A stretch of DNA of 51,426 bases, taken from NCBI GenBank assembly GCA_024687205.1, contig JAILES010000060.1:1-51426 (forward strand), given 5' to 3'. Made by a program: the position numbers and the translations under genes. Shown piece after piece: positions 8,579 through 17,670 of this stretch. Origin of the DNA: Lachnospiraceae bacterium. Its GTDB lineage: Bacteria; Bacillota; Clostridia; Lachnospirales; Lachnospiraceae. The first letter of the stretch is position 1. Each line of letters starts with the position of its first letter. Below the pieces are notes generated by a model, which was not told the origin of the DNA, ran no database searches, and saw only the letters and a program-made list of their open reading frames with translations.

Positions 8579-10329
8579 GAGGATTTAAAGACTGGTTTAA
8601 TACGATGACGTTGGGACAGACAAAAAAATATCTGCGTTTGCTTTTATGGTGTCTTTTTGACAGTTTTGTCGTTTCAATCCCGTATGCAGTTATGGTGTTG
8701 GCAGTATATGTTCTTCTGATACCGATAGCGTCACCGGTTATGATATTACCTATGGATCGTATATGGATATTGGTGGGAATATTGGCTGTTCAGTTCATTT
8801 CCTATCTGTTTGTTCGTAAGAAATCATATCTGGATTTCTGTATCGGATTTGCAGGAACCACAAAGACTTCCAGGATCGAGATGGGAGAGCATCTTAAGAA
8901 GCTAAGTATGGGTTTCTTTTCAAGTCGGGATGCTGGAGACCTGTCTACCGTTCTTTTGAGGGATTATTCGGAGATTGAGAATTTTGCACAGCAGATACTT
9001 CCGCAGGTTGCGACGATATTGATCCGCTTTACTCTTGCGATAATAGTTCTGTCAGCATTTAATGTAAAGATGATGCTGGCAGTGTTTATCGTGATCCCTT
9101 TGGCTCTTCCTTTTGCAATCATATCTATGAGGCGTATGGAGAAAGAAGGTGCGCTGCTTCAGAGCTCACAGCAGGAAGCAGCTTCAGGTATCCTTGAATA
9201 TGTAGGTGGGATACGGACACTGAAAGCATTTCATATGGCCGGGGAGCAGTTTGAAACCTTAAAGGATACATTGAATAAACAACGTGAGGCTGCGATCAAC
9301 ATTGAAACAAAAGCAGCAGCACCGGTGAGCATGCTGGGACGTTTTGTATTGAACTGCGGTATCGGTCTTGTAATGCTTGCCGGATCATATCTTATGTTCA
9401 AAGGAGAGTTGCAGGTATTTTACTACATTGCTTTTCTTCTGCTTACATTGACGATATATGATCCTGTACTTTCACTTTTTACCTTTATAGCTGATCTGAC
9501 CCGTACTACCAGGAGCGGGAAACGTATCAGGGCTCTGTTTGAAGAAAAACCGTTACAGGAACCGGAAAAGAGTAAGAAAGCTGACGGAACGGATATTGAA
9601 TTTAAAGAGGTTTCTTTCGGATACGGAGACAAAGAGGTGCTGCATCATATTAACATCACGTTTCAGGAAAAAAGCGTTACTGCTCTGGTCGGTCCTTCCG
9701 GCTCGGGTAAATCCACGATCACACGTCTTATCGCCAGATTCTGGGACGCAGATTCAGGTGAGGTGTCCTTCGGAGGAGTGCCGGTAAATGAAATGACATC
9801 GGAAGAACTGCTTGAAAATATAAGTATGGTTTTTCAGGATGTATACCTTTTCAGGGATACTATAGAGAATAATATACGTATGGGTAAAAGTGACGTGACG
9901 CATGAAGAAGTAGTGGAAGCTGCAAAAAAGGCAGCCTGTCACGATTTTATCATGTCTCTGCCTGATGGGTATGACACTATGGTAGGGGAGGGTGGTTCAA
10001 CTCTGTCGGGTGGCGAGAAACAGAGAATCTCCATAGCCAGAGCTTTATTAAAGGATGCACCGGTAATCCTGCTTGATGAGGCAACATCCTCACTGGATCC
10101 TGAAAATGAGGTACTGATACAGCAGGCGATATCTGCGCTTGTTGAGAATAAGACAGTTATCGTAATCGCACACAGACTGCAGTCCGTATGTAATGCCGAC
10201 CAGATAGTTGTGTTAAAAGACGGTGAAGTATTCGAAAAAGGTGATCATGTGGAATTACTTAAAATGAACGGACTTTATGCAAAGCTCTGGAATGAACAAA
10301 ACAATGCAGGGAACTGGAGGATAAGATAA
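8575..10329 (+). CDS. exporter-fold ABC transporter, fused membrane and ATPase domains (pair 1, second subunit)
   Basis: 584 residues with an N-terminal six-helix membrane domain and a C-terminal ATPase domain: Walker A G-P-S-G-S-G-K-S-T (about 372), signature L-S-G-G-E-K-Q-R (about 476), Walker B V-I-L-L-D-E (about 498), D-loop S-S-L-D. Its start overlaps the stop of the first subunit by 4 bases (ATGA), so translation is coupled. Both ATP sites of the heterodimer look catalytically complete, unlike heterodimers with one degenerate site. The substrate is unknown. No clear terminator follows before the next promoter at 10389. Confidence 0.9.
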   Translation: MRGFKDWFNTMTLGQTKKYLRLLLWCLFDSFVVSIPYAVMVLAVYVLLIPIASPVMILPMDRIWILVGILAVQFISYLFVRKKSYLDFCIGFAGTTKTSRIEMGEHLKKLSMGFFSSRDAGDLSTVLLRDYSEIENFAQQILPQVATILIRFTLAIIVLSAFNVKMMLAVFIVIPLALPFAIISMRRMEKEGALLQSSQQEAASGILEYVGGIRTLKAFHMAGEQFETLKDTLNKQREAAINIETKAAAPVSMLGRFVLNCGIGLVMLAGSYLMFKGELQVFYYIAFLLLTLTIYDPVLSLFTFIADLTRTTRSGKRIRALFEEKPLQEPEKSKKADGTDIEFKEVSFGYGDKEVLHHINITFQEKSVTALVGPSGSGKSTITRLIARFWDADSGEVSFGGVPVNEMTSEELLENISMVFQDVYLFRDTIENNIRMGKSDVTHEEVVEAAKKAACHDFIMSLPDGYDTMVGEGGSTLSGGEKQRISIARALLKDAPVILLDEATSSLDPENEVLIQQAISALVENKTVIVIAHRLQSVCNADQIVVLKDGEVFEKGDHVELLKMNGLYAKLWNEQNNAGNWRIR

Positions 10330-10382
10330 CGGGATTGTTTTTTGGTTTGAAAAAGAAATTGAGTATGGATTTTTTCTGAATA

Positions 10383-10415
10383 TGGTGGTATTATACGTAG
10401 TTAGCGAAAACTAAC
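10383..10415 (+). promoter_or_regulatory. extended -10 promoter with GTTAGC-type operator over the start point
   Basis: TG-G-TATTAT (-10 at 10389-10394) then 5 bases then GTTAGC-GAAA-ACTAAC at 10400-10415. The block from TGGTG to the operator matches that at 1661-1683 base for base except within the -10 region, so the two hydrolase promoters probably share a recent ancestor. Confidence 0.65.
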
Positions 10416-10469
10416 TATTGTGTAAGCTGTAAATCATAAATACAGGCTCATAATCAAGGGAAGGTAAAA

Positions 10470-11128
10470 ATGCGAACATATTCAGAAGAGGAAAAGGAAT
10501 TCTTAAAACATCACAGTTATATTGAGGATGTGATAGACGGCCACTATTTGCGCTATATTTTATCCGGAGCAGAAAACGAGCAAGCGATGGTGGAATGCTT
10601 GCGCAGCTATACACAAGAAAATATAAAGATATCAGTGCACTGATCCTTATGGCAACCGTTACCCTTGATTCGGAGTATCTTGAACCGGACAGAAAAAGAC
10701 CGTGGTTTACCAAAGTACTGAAAACAGCTTTTAAGCTTATACCATGGAAACTGGCCGGTAGTATACTGACGAAAAAGGTAAATACATACTATGAAGGCGA
10801 AACAGAAGAAGAGATGGCATACGGAGCAAGTTTCTTTAAGATGATCGCTGATGACAGCCGCAGCAAAGATAAGATGATCCATTCGTTCAGAATGGTCGGA
10901 GAATTGATACATGAACCGCTTATGAAAACCTCGGATTTTGAATGCGTTCGCGGGCGGATACTTCTTTTACAGCCGGAACATGATATATTTTCAAAAAATG
11001 ATCAGAAAACCATTGAAGAATTACTGCCGGATCCGGAGGTGCATTATATCCGCGGAAGTCATCATGGACCCTGGGTTTTGCAGGATGAGTATATCTCAAA
11101 AATAAGCAGCTTTTTAGGAGGATTATGA
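10470..11128 (+). pseudogene. alpha/beta hydrolase broken by an internal deletion
   Basis: A normal start (ATG 10470 with AAGGGAAGG before it) opens a 57-residue frame (MRTYSEEEKEFLKHHSYIED, then G-H-Y-L-R-Y-I-L-S-G) that stops at 10643. A second frame, open from about 10595 to 11128, continues with L-A-Q-L-Y-T-R-K-Y-K-D-I-S-A-L-I-L-M-A-T and ends with an acid/His region (Q-P-E-H-D and G-S-H-H-G). The two halves are the ends of one alpha/beta hydrolase. The middle, including the G-x-S-x-G nucleophile elbow expected just before A-Q-L-Y, is missing, and the joint at about 10585-10600 shifts frame. It is probably inactive; a C-terminal fragment from the ATG at 10595 could still be made. Confidence 0.75.
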
Positions 11129-11619
11129 TAAAATCAGTAATTGTCGCATTAATCTTATGTATAATAGAAATTCTTGTCATCGTGATCGCAAGTCCGATGG
11201 CAAAATCTTCTGTGGTATTGCGCTTTCTGCCTGAGGATGTAAGAGAAGCAGCTAAGGATCATGTTGATCCACCGAAATTTAAACAGATGGTAGCGCATTG
11301 TCTTTTAGCTTTTTTTCTCATTGCGATGTTTTCAGGGATGGTCTATGTAGGTATGGACGGTATACAAAATGGCATTGGATACTGGAGTCTTACACTTCGT
11401 TTTATTGTCCTGCTGTATGTGATGAAGGTTTTTGATATTGTTGTACAGGATCAATGGCTCGTGATGACTGTAGGATATTTTAAGAAAATCTTTCCTGAAA
11501 CGGCAGATTGTGCGGGATGGAAAGATCGGGGATTCAATAATAAGAATCAGATAATCCGGGTCATCCTGTATCCGTTTTTGTGTATGCTGACAGCGGGCAT
11601 ATTTATGTTGTTCAGATAG
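11125..11619 (+). CDS. small multi-pass membrane protein, family unknown
   Basis: 164 residues, starting inside the stop of the hydrolase remnant (overlap ATGA) with AGGAGG just upstream. It has four hydrophobic segments (about 4-22, 53-75, 86-108, 145-162) and a conserved-looking F-D-I-V-V-Q-D-Q-W at the end of segment 3. The same plan, with F-D-x-(I/L)-V-x-D, occurs in the proteins at 17182 and 20854, each also directly after a hydrolase-type gene. I do not recognise a named family. The recurrent pairing suggests a role coupled to the neighbouring hydrolase. Confidence 0.75.
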   Translation: MIKSVIVALILCIIEILVIVIASPMAKSSVVLRFLPEDVREAAKDHVDPPKFKQMVAHCLLAFFLIAMFSGMVYVGMDGIQNGIGYWSLTLRFIVLLYVMKVFDIVVQDQWLVMTVGYFKKIFPETADCAGWKDRGFNNKNQIIRVILYPFLCMLTAGIFMLFR

Positions 11620-11649
11620 AATCTTGCAGAGAAAGTGGAGGGAGGAATA

Positions 11650-12366
11650 ATGAAGACTGAATATAATAAGCCTGATTGGAAAAGAATAGCGCATTTATAT
11701 AAATTGGGAATCATCGCTTCACTTATAGCCCTTATAGGCGGGGATATGATACTTGGCTGGGGCACACCGGATCAGTCACTGACGGGCATGGCACAATATT
11801 TTTCGCGGTATGCTGCGGTTTCGGATAAGAGGATCTTCTGGTCGGCTACTCTGGGGATGATAGGGATTTCGATAGAGACATTATGCTTTTTCGGAGTATA
11901 CAGGGTCATCGCTGCAGTATCCGACAAATATGCACACGCATACAGAGCAGGACTTATCGGTATGCTTATATTCGGTCCCTTCTGCCATGTTATGTGTTGT
12001 GCAACGATATATCATCATAACGCAGTTGCAAGGATTGATGCGGATCTGGCAATAAATGAGGCACTGCAATTTGCAAAATACTTTCTTATACCGGTTACAG
12101 CTATTTTTCTGGTATTTTTCATGGTTATGAATATAGTTCAGATAACGGCATTTGCAAAAGGGAAAACCCCCTATCCCAGATGGTGTCTGGTATTCACAAT
12201 GCTTACGGGAATAATAGATATTGTTATCATGAGGATGGCAGGGAATCATCCATGGGCATATGCACTGTCTACCGGATGGCTCAGCTTTGGAAGCATTGTT
12301 ACATTTTCAGGATTGCTACTGAATATTTCCAAAGCAAAGACAGGGGGTATATCTGAAGGCCAATGA
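11650..12366 (+). CDS. multi-pass membrane protein (DUF6796-like, tentative)
   Basis: 238 residues from the ATG at 11650, preferred over the in-frame GTG at 11635 because GGAGGGAGG lies directly in front of it. It has about six membrane segments with G-G-D-M-I-L-G-W-G in the first and a repeated aromatic/Gly-rich pattern later (W-A-Y-A-L-S-T-G-W-L-S-F-G-S). The layout is reminiscent of DUF998/DUF6796-type membrane proteins, but that is memory of a pattern, not a comparison. It lies 30 bases after the previous gene and overlaps the panE fragment, so it is part of the same transcript. Confidence 0.7.
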   Translation: MKTEYNKPDWKRIAHLYKLGIIASLIALIGGDMILGWGTPDQSLTGMAQYFSRYAAVSDKRIFWSATLGMIGISIETLCFFGVYRVIAAVSDKYAHAYRAGLIGMLIFGPFCHVMCCATIYHHNAVARIDADLAINEALQFAKYFLIPVTAIFLVFFMVMNIVQITAFAKGKTPYPRWCLVFTMLTGIIDIVIMRMAGNHPWAYALSTGWLSFGSIVTFSGLLLNISKAKTGGISEGQ

Positions 12367-12566
12367 GAGTACTAATATATGGAACAGGTGTGATAGGAAG
12401 TCTGTACGCGGTATTACTGGCTGAAGCAGGAATAAACGTTACCGTATATGCACGAGGAAAACGTCTGCAGAGCCTGCTGTCGAAAGGTCTGTTATACCGA
12501 AAAAAAGATAAAATACTGACAGCGGATGTGCAGTTTTACTCATATATAAAAAACAGAGATGTGTAA
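12363..12566 (+). pseudogene. N-terminal fragment of a ketopantoate reductase-like protein (PanE/ApbA)
   Basis: 67 residues starting with M-R-V-L-I-Y-G-T-G-V-I-G-S-L-Y-A, the Rossmann G-x-G-x-x-G of 2-dehydropantoate 2-reductase-like proteins, then A-G-I-N-V-T-V-Y-A-R-G-K-R. The family is normally about 300 residues and needs the helical C-terminal domain for catalysis. Here the frame stops at 12566 and runs straight into a terminator. It overlaps the previous gene by ATGA, so it was once a normal operon member. It is very likely non-functional. Confidence 0.75.
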
Positions 12567-12572
12567 AAGATC

Positions 12573-12600
12573 AAGGCCTTGGATAAACCAAGGTCTTTTC
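12573..12600 (+). terminator. intrinsic terminator
   Basis: A ten-pair stem AAGGCCTTGG (12573-12582) / CCAAGGTCTT (12588-12597), with one G-T pair, ends in TTTTC. It follows the truncated panE and isolates the next promoter 12 bases downstream. Confidence 0.8.
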
Positions 12601-12611
12601 TATATCAAGTC

Positions 12612-12640
12612 TTGACAATTGAGTTAGCGGGTGCTAACAT
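12612..12640 (+). promoter_or_regulatory. promoter with GTTAGC-type operator lodged between -35 and -10
   Basis: TTGACA at 12612-12617, a 17-base spacer and TAACAT at 12635-12640. The palindrome GTTAGC-GGGT-GCTAAC (12623-12638) fills the spacer and overlaps the -10, so any protein bound there must exclude RNA polymerase. This is among the clearest evidence that the motif is a DNA operator. It drives tetR and FtsX system 1. Confidence 0.8.
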
Positions 12641-12686
12641 ACTATATGACCAAAATGATAAAATAGTCACAAGAGAGGTACAAGAA

Positions 12687-13283
12687 ATGCCGGACAGAGT
12701 ATTTACACAGGAAGAGAAGGAGAGACTCCGACAGATCATGTTACAGGCAGGATTTCCGCTGATCAAAAAATACGGGATGATACATACAACGGTTGAGAAA
12801 ATAAGCGATGCGGCGGGGATCGCGAAGGGAACCTTTTATCATTTCTGGAAAAATAAGGAAGAATATATGGCGGATCTGATCCAATACCACAGGATCACAA
12901 GCATTCCAAAATTCATAGAAGAAGATGTACTGAAAGGAAAAAGAAAGCTCGGACGTGAAGATGCGCGCAAATATCTGCTGGCAATGGTGGATAAGGAGGT
13001 AAGCATATATCCGCACTTATCGCTTGCAGACGAGGCCAGGCTTACATCCAAAACGGCCAGTTTTGATCCGGATGAAAAGAAGGAGAGTGCGATTACGGCA
13101 GGACTTCTCGGATATTTAGAGAACGTAAGGCCGGACGTGGATTTTTTACTTTTGGCAAATATGACAAAAGTGCTGGTACTGACTGCTGAAGCCAGGGACG
13201 AATTGCATGAAAGTGTTTATGAGAAAACGATAGACACGCTGATCGATTGTATATTGGATCACGTTTTTGAAAAGCAGGGGTGA
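12687..13283 (+). CDS. TetR/AcrR family transcriptional regulator
   Basis: 198 residues from the ATG at 12687; AGAGAGGT precedes it, and the longer in-frame start would run through the promoter. The helix-turn-helix is T-T-V-E-K-I-S-D-A-A-G-I-A-K-G-T-F-Y-H-F-W (about residues 30-50). The C-terminal domain is helical. It is first gene of the operon with the MacB/FtsX exporter, so local control of that exporter is likely. Its own operator is not obvious: the only palindrome at the promoter is the island-wide GTTAGC type. Confidence 0.88.
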   Translation: MPDRVFTQEEKERLRQIMLQAGFPLIKKYGMIHTTVEKISDAAGIAKGTFYHFWKNKEEYMADLIQYHRITSIPKFIEEDVLKGKRKLGREDARKYLLAMVDKEVSIYPHLSLADEARLTSKTASFDPDEKKESAITAGLLGYLENVRPDVDFLLLANMTKVLVLTAEARDELHESVYEKTIDTLIDCILDHVFEKQG

Positions 13284-13288
13284 TAAAA

Positions 13289-13984
13289 ATGTTTATTGAA
13301 ATGGAGCATATTGTAAAGAAGTATGGCAGCGGTGAGAATGTTTTGTATGCATTAAATGATGCAACGTTGTCTCTGGAAAACGGTGAATTCTGTGTGATCC
13401 TTGGCCCATCGGGATCAGGGAAAAGTACCTTGCTAAATATCCTCGGGGGATTGGACCGCGCAGATGAAGGCAGGCTTGTAGTAGGAAATGATGAGCTGTC
13501 GAAGATGAACAAAAAGGAGCTGGCCATATACAGAAGGGAAAAGATAGGGATTGTTTTTCAGACTTATAATCTTATCGGGGAACTGACGGTACGGGAAAAT
13601 GTTAAGGTGGTATCGGATATTTCGAAAAAGCCGCTGGATACGGATGTGCTGCTGGAAGAGTTGGGGCTTAAGGATCATAAAACACATTTTCCTTCTGAGA
13701 TTTCCGGCGGACAGCAACAACGATGCGCTATCGCCAGGGCAGTCGTGAAGAATCCTGAACTCTTGCTATGTGATGAGCCGACCGGCGCCTTGGATTCGTC
13801 GTCTTCACGTGACGTTCTGGAACTGCTGCAGACGGTCAATAAAAAATATAAGACAACAATTGTGCTGATCACACACAATGAAGAAATAGCTGAAATGGCA
13901 GACCGCGTTGTAAGGATACGAGACGGCAGGATCATTGAGAACAGAGCAGGTGCGAAAAAAACTGTAAAGGAGCTGTTGTTCTGA
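13289..13984 (+). CDS. ABC transporter ATP-binding protein of the MacB/LolD type (FtsX system 1)
   Basis: 231 residues from the ATG at 13289 (AGGGGTG 7 bases upstream, overlapping the tetR stop). Walker A is G-P-S-G-S-G-K-S-T (about 40), signature I-S-G-G-Q-Q-Q-R (about 138), and Walker B L-L-L-C-D-E-P-T-G-A-L-D (about 158), the classical stand-alone ATPase of FtsX-type mechanotransmission transporters. Its TGA overlaps the ATG of the permease by one base, so the two form a complex. Such systems export peptides or lipophilic compounds, or sense them in resistance modules. The substrate here is unknown. Confidence 0.92.
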   Translation: MFIEMEHIVKKYGSGENVLYALNDATLSLENGEFCVILGPSGSGKSTLLNILGGLDRADEGRLVVGNDELSKMNKKELAIYRREKIGIVFQTYNLIGELTVRENVKVVSDISKKPLDTDVLLEELGLKDHKTHFPSEISGGQQQRCAIARAVVKNPELLLCDEPTGALDSSSSRDVLELLQTVNKKYKTTIVLITHNEEIAEMADRVVRIRDGRIIENRAGAKKTVKELLF

Positions 13985-16203
13985 TGACGTTGAATAAAAA
14001 ACTGCTCCGCAGTACTAAGAAAAACCTGTCTTTCTATTTTACGGCAACACTTTTGACCGCACTTACGATAATGTTGTGGGTGGGTGCTTTTACGGTGGCT
14101 GACACGCTGACAGCTACATATAACAGGCTGTTTTTGGAGGAATCTTTGGAGGATGCCTGCTTTACAGTTTCGAGGGAGATACCGGAGCAAGAGCTTTCAA
14201 TGCTCGAGAGCGAATACAGTGTGCTTTTGGAAAAGCAGATGTACAAAAACGTTACTTACGGAGAGAAAAGACTGCGTGTATTTGCGGATATGGACAAGCT
14301 GGATCGTACATATATCAGTGAAGGAGAAGCTCTATCAGCTGATATGGATGTACTAATAACATACAATTTTGCAAAAGCAAGCGGGATAAGTATCGGTGAT
14401 GATATTGAACTGGATGGGAAGATTTTTAACGTGTGCGGATATTGTTTAAAACCGGATTATGCTGCAATGTATGCAGAGTTCTCAGATACTTTTCCTGACA
14501 GTAAGAATTTCGGGATCGCAGTGATCGGAAAAGATGCATTGCAGGCGGACGGTGGGTATTCATCCTACTATTCTGTCCGCTTTAATGATCAGAATAAGGA
14601 AGAAAGTTTTCGAAGATATATCTATAAAAAATACGGAACGCTGCAATATACTGCACAGCGTGATAATCCGCGGACCGGAGCACTTCTTTTATCTGCCGAC
14701 GACCTTAAAGCGGAATTTTCCGTCTATAGTCCGGTACTGATGCTGGTGGTTGTAGCGGTAACGGCGATGGTGTTAAGCCGTACCGTACGCAGAGACAGCA
14801 AAAGCATAGGTACGCTGATGGCATTGGGATACAGCCGGAGGGAATTGACCGGACATTATATTATGTATGCGCTGATACCATCGGTATTTGGAGTGATTCT
14901 TGGTGCTGTCGGAAGTATTCCGTTTGCAAAATTATTTTGCATCTATATGTTTACATTCGGGGAATACATTGAGTACACACCACATATACCTCCGGCGATA
15001 TTACTTATTGCTGTTGTGATCCCTCCGGTGGTTTATTGCGGCACTGCGATACTGGTGATCGGCAGATGCATGAATGATGATGTAGTACTGCTTCTGAAGG
15101 GGGGAGGAAAGGGAAAAATCTCACATGCGCTGCGTACAAGTAAAATGAAGTTTCTGTGGCTGTATAATATCCGAACGGTGCTTGCGAACAAAGGACGAAG
15201 CCTGACCTTGCTCGTGGGTGTGACTGTGGCTACTATGGCAGTGATGATCAGCGGACTGTATCAGTATGCTTATGATGATTTCCTTGATAATAAAGTGCCC
15301 AAAGCCATGCTTGGCGGGCAGTACGAATACGGTTTTACAGATTTCCAAAGAGAGAATCCTTACGGAGGTTATGCAATACTGGATGTGAGTTTTGGGATAA
15401 AAGGAACGGAGAATCTCTTTAATCTGATCGGGATCGAAGAAAACTGTGATTTGATTGAAGCAGATACGTTATCGGGAGAACCGATAGTATATGGAGGCTA
15501 TTATATGACATCGGCAGCTGCGAGGTTGTACGGATATCAAAAGGGAGACAAGCTTAGCTTTTATAATCTGCTGTCTATGGAAGAAAGTACTATCACGATC
15601 ACAGATGTCATTAAAAACGATGTGCTTTCGCTGGTGATTACCAGTAAAGCAAATGCGGCATCAATTCTGCATCGTGATGAAGCGGAGTATGATGTGATCA
15701 TCAGTAAGACAGAGTTGGATATCCCTCAGGAGAAGCTGAACAAGAGTGCGTCTTTGGATGATTATCGTAACAGCAGTGAAAATGCATTCCGGACGGCGAC
15801 GATAGTACTCTATATTGTAAAAGTGATCGGAGCCATGATCTGTGTATTGGTAGTAGTCATGCTTGCCGGCATGATCGTTGAAGAAAACCGAAGAAGTATT
15901 TCGCTTTTAGATGTACTAGGGTATGCAGCTAAGGAAATACGCAGGCTGATCCTGTCATCCAATCATCTGATCGTTCCTCTTGGATTTTTGACAGGTGTAC
16001 CCTTGGGAATAGCGATCTCTGATATGATCGCGAGTACCAATGCGCAAACAAGCGGAATGTTTATGACGATCGAACTTACGCCGAAAATCTTTCTGACCAG
16101 CTTGCTCTTTGTCAGTATTTCGTATATCCTCTCGATGCTTATGGCGGGGATTAAACTTAAAAAAGTAGATATGGTGGAGTGCCTTAAGGAGGACCGGGAG
16201 TAA
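13984..16203 (+). CDS. FtsX-like ABC permease (FtsX system 1)
   Basis: 739 residues. A first membrane segment at about 17-37 is followed by an external domain to about 250 and three membrane segments (about 255-370). A second short N-type segment starts near 405 (LTLLVGVTVATMAVMISGLYQY), followed by another external region and three C-terminal segments (about 605-735). It ends K-K-V-D-M-V-E-C-L-K-E-D. This is the doubled FtsX arrangement with 8 helices. It lacks the long D-G-x-x-E-L coiled-coil insert found in systems 2 and 3 and is about 170 residues shorter. Confidence 0.88.
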   Translation: MTLNKKLLRSTKKNLSFYFTATLLTALTIMLWVGAFTVADTLTATYNRLFLEESLEDACFTVSREIPEQELSMLESEYSVLLEKQMYKNVTYGEKRLRVFADMDKLDRTYISEGEALSADMDVLITYNFAKASGISIGDDIELDGKIFNVCGYCLKPDYAAMYAEFSDTFPDSKNFGIAVIGKDALQADGGYSSYYSVRFNDQNKEESFRRYIYKKYGTLQYTAQRDNPRTGALLLSADDLKAEFSVYSPVLMLVVVAVTAMVLSRTVRRDSKSIGTLMALGYSRRELTGHYIMYALIPSVFGVILGAVGSIPFAKLFCIYMFTFGEYIEYTPHIPPAILLIAVVIPPVVYCGTAILVIGRCMNDDVVLLLKGGGKGKISHALRTSKMKFLWLYNIRTVLANKGRSLTLLVGVTVATMAVMISGLYQYAYDDFLDNKVPKAMLGGQYEYGFTDFQRENPYGGYAILDVSFGIKGTENLFNLIGIEENCDLIEADTLSGEPIVYGGYYMTSAAARLYGYQKGDKLSFYNLLSMEESTITITDVIKNDVLSLVITSKANAASILHRDEAEYDVIISKTELDIPQEKLNKSASLDDYRNSSENAFRTATIVLYIVKVIGAMICVLVVVMLAGMIVEENRRSISLLDVLGYAAKEIRRLILSSNHLIVPLGFLTGVPLGIAISDMIASTNAQTSGMFMTIELTPKIFLTSLLFVSISYILSMLMAGIKLKKVDMVECLKEDRE

Positions 16204-16246
16204 GATATTTTTGAATAAAGTAAGAGATTAAAGGGAGAATCTGATT

Positions 16247-17167
16247 ATGAAAGGAATACGATTTGAAGCAGAGAAAGATGGTTTTTACGGAGCATATTTT
16301 GCGAATAAAAAGGAAGCAGATCATGCCTTTATCGTAATGCTGGGTGATGATGCAGATGGCTTACTGGCAAGGAACGCTGTGAAATGGCTTCATAAAAAAG
16401 GTTATAACTGTCTGGCAATGTCACCTGCAAAGAAGGATTACGGTCATCATAATTATCCGCTGGAGCGGTTTGAAAAAGCGATCGCCTATCTGAAGCGGCA
16501 AGGAAATGTAAAGATCGGGATCATCGGAGGTTCCACGACAGCAATGCTTGCACTGATCGCAGCATCCTATTTTCCGGATATTACGATGACATTGGCATTT
16601 ACACCAAGCGATTTTGTGATGGAAGGTTTCTATCAGGACGGGAAAGACGGCATGAAGGAACGGCCGGGAGACGGGGAATCGACAGTTTCCTATCATGGAA
16701 AACCACTCACATATTTCCCGTTTGCATACCGGCATCCGGAATACTGGCAGAAGATCATGGAGGAAACTAAGGATACCGGCAATATGCTCTGTTCAGTGGA
16801 GATGTTTGAAGAAAGCGAAAGAAGGCATCCGCTGCAGGAAGAGGAAAAGATCAAGATAGAAAACATCAAAGGGCATGTTATGATGGTAGGAGCAAAGGAT
16901 GATACACTCTGGAATGCATATAAGTATGTTAAGAGAATGGATGAACGGTTAAAAACACATCCGCATGAATGTACGTATGATGCACTTGCCTATGAATACG
17001 GAACACACTTTGTATTTCCACAGTCTATTATTAAAATGATTTTGCCGGTAGGAAGCAGGTTTATTCTCGGGAGGTTCTTCCGTTCCGCCAAAGAACATCC
17101 GTTGGAATGTGAAAAAACAAGAATAGATATTGAAGAAAAAGTGCAGGCCGCATTAAAGAACTGGTAA
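16247..17167 (+). CDS. alpha/beta hydrolase of the acyl-CoA thioester hydrolase/BAAT C-terminal type
   Basis: 306 residues with G-I-I-G-G-S-T-T-A-M at the nucleophile elbow (Ser about 96; the usual Gly after the Ser pair is Thr). A long insert follows (Y-H-G-K-P-L-T-Y-F-P-F-A-Y-R), then V-G-A-K-D-D-T-L-W (acid) and Y-G-T-H-F-V-F-P (His). The Y-H-G-K-P and P-F motifs are typical of BAAT-type hydrolases. It is a paralogue of the gene at 2667 by layout. GGGAG precedes the ATG, and the gene lies 43 bases after the permease, within the same operon. Confidence 0.75.
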   Translation: MKGIRFEAEKDGFYGAYFANKKEADHAFIVMLGDDADGLLARNAVKWLHKKGYNCLAMSPAKKDYGHHNYPLERFEKAIAYLKRQGNVKIGIIGGSTTAMLALIAASYFPDITMTLAFTPSDFVMEGFYQDGKDGMKERPGDGESTVSYHGKPLTYFPFAYRHPEYWQKIMEETKDTGNMLCSVEMFEESERRHPLQEEEKIKIENIKGHVMMVGAKDDTLWNAYKYVKRMDERLKTHPHECTYDALAYEYGTHFVFPQSIIKMILPVGSRFILGRFFRSAKEHPLECEKTRIDIEEKVQAALKNW

Positions 17168-17181
17168 GGAGGAACTTATAA

Positions 17182-17670
17182 ATGATCTTATTAATTGAAT
17201 GCCTGATAGCAATTGTACTGTTTTCGGCCATCGTTGTACCGATGACGGCCAGAGATCCTCTTGGAGTGATCAGTGATTATCCTCCGGCAATCCGGAAACG
17301 CTGCGAGGAACTGGGACTTACCAAAGGGAGAGAAAAAAGATTTGAAACAAAGGACCTGATACGCAAGGGGATAGCGATCATCGTTCTGGTACTGGTGGCA
17401 GCACTGGTTATGATCAAGGTGAACCATGCACAGGGATTTTTAGAGGGCTTTGGATACACCTATATCATCTGGCTGTCGATCACCTGGTTTGACGCACTGG
17501 TACTCGATTGCGGATGGTTCTGCCATTCGAAACGGGTACGGATCCCGGGAACAGAGGATATGAAGGAGTATCATGATTATCTGTTTCATATCAAGCAAAG
17601 CTGTATAGGAACATTACTTGGATTGCCGGCTTGTCTGATAGTAGGGCTGGCGGTTATGCTTCTGGCATAA
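17182..17670 (+). CDS. small multi-pass membrane protein, relative of the one at 11125
   Basis: 162 residues with hydrophobic segments at about 2-18, 54-76, 86-105 and 140-160. It shares with the protein at 11125 the size, helix spacing and F-D-A-L-V-L-D at the end of the third segment. The function is unknown. It sits 14 bases after the BAAT-type hydrolase (ribosome site AAGGAGG) and ends the operon before GC-rich hairpins. Confidence 0.75.
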   Translation: MILLIECLIAIVLFSAIVVPMTARDPLGVISDYPPAIRKRCEELGLTKGREKRFETKDLIRKGIAIIVLVLVAALVMIKVNHAQGFLEGFGYTYIIWLSITWFDALVLDCGWFCHSKRVRIPGTEDMKEYHDYLFHIKQSCIGTLLGLPACLIVGLAVMLLA

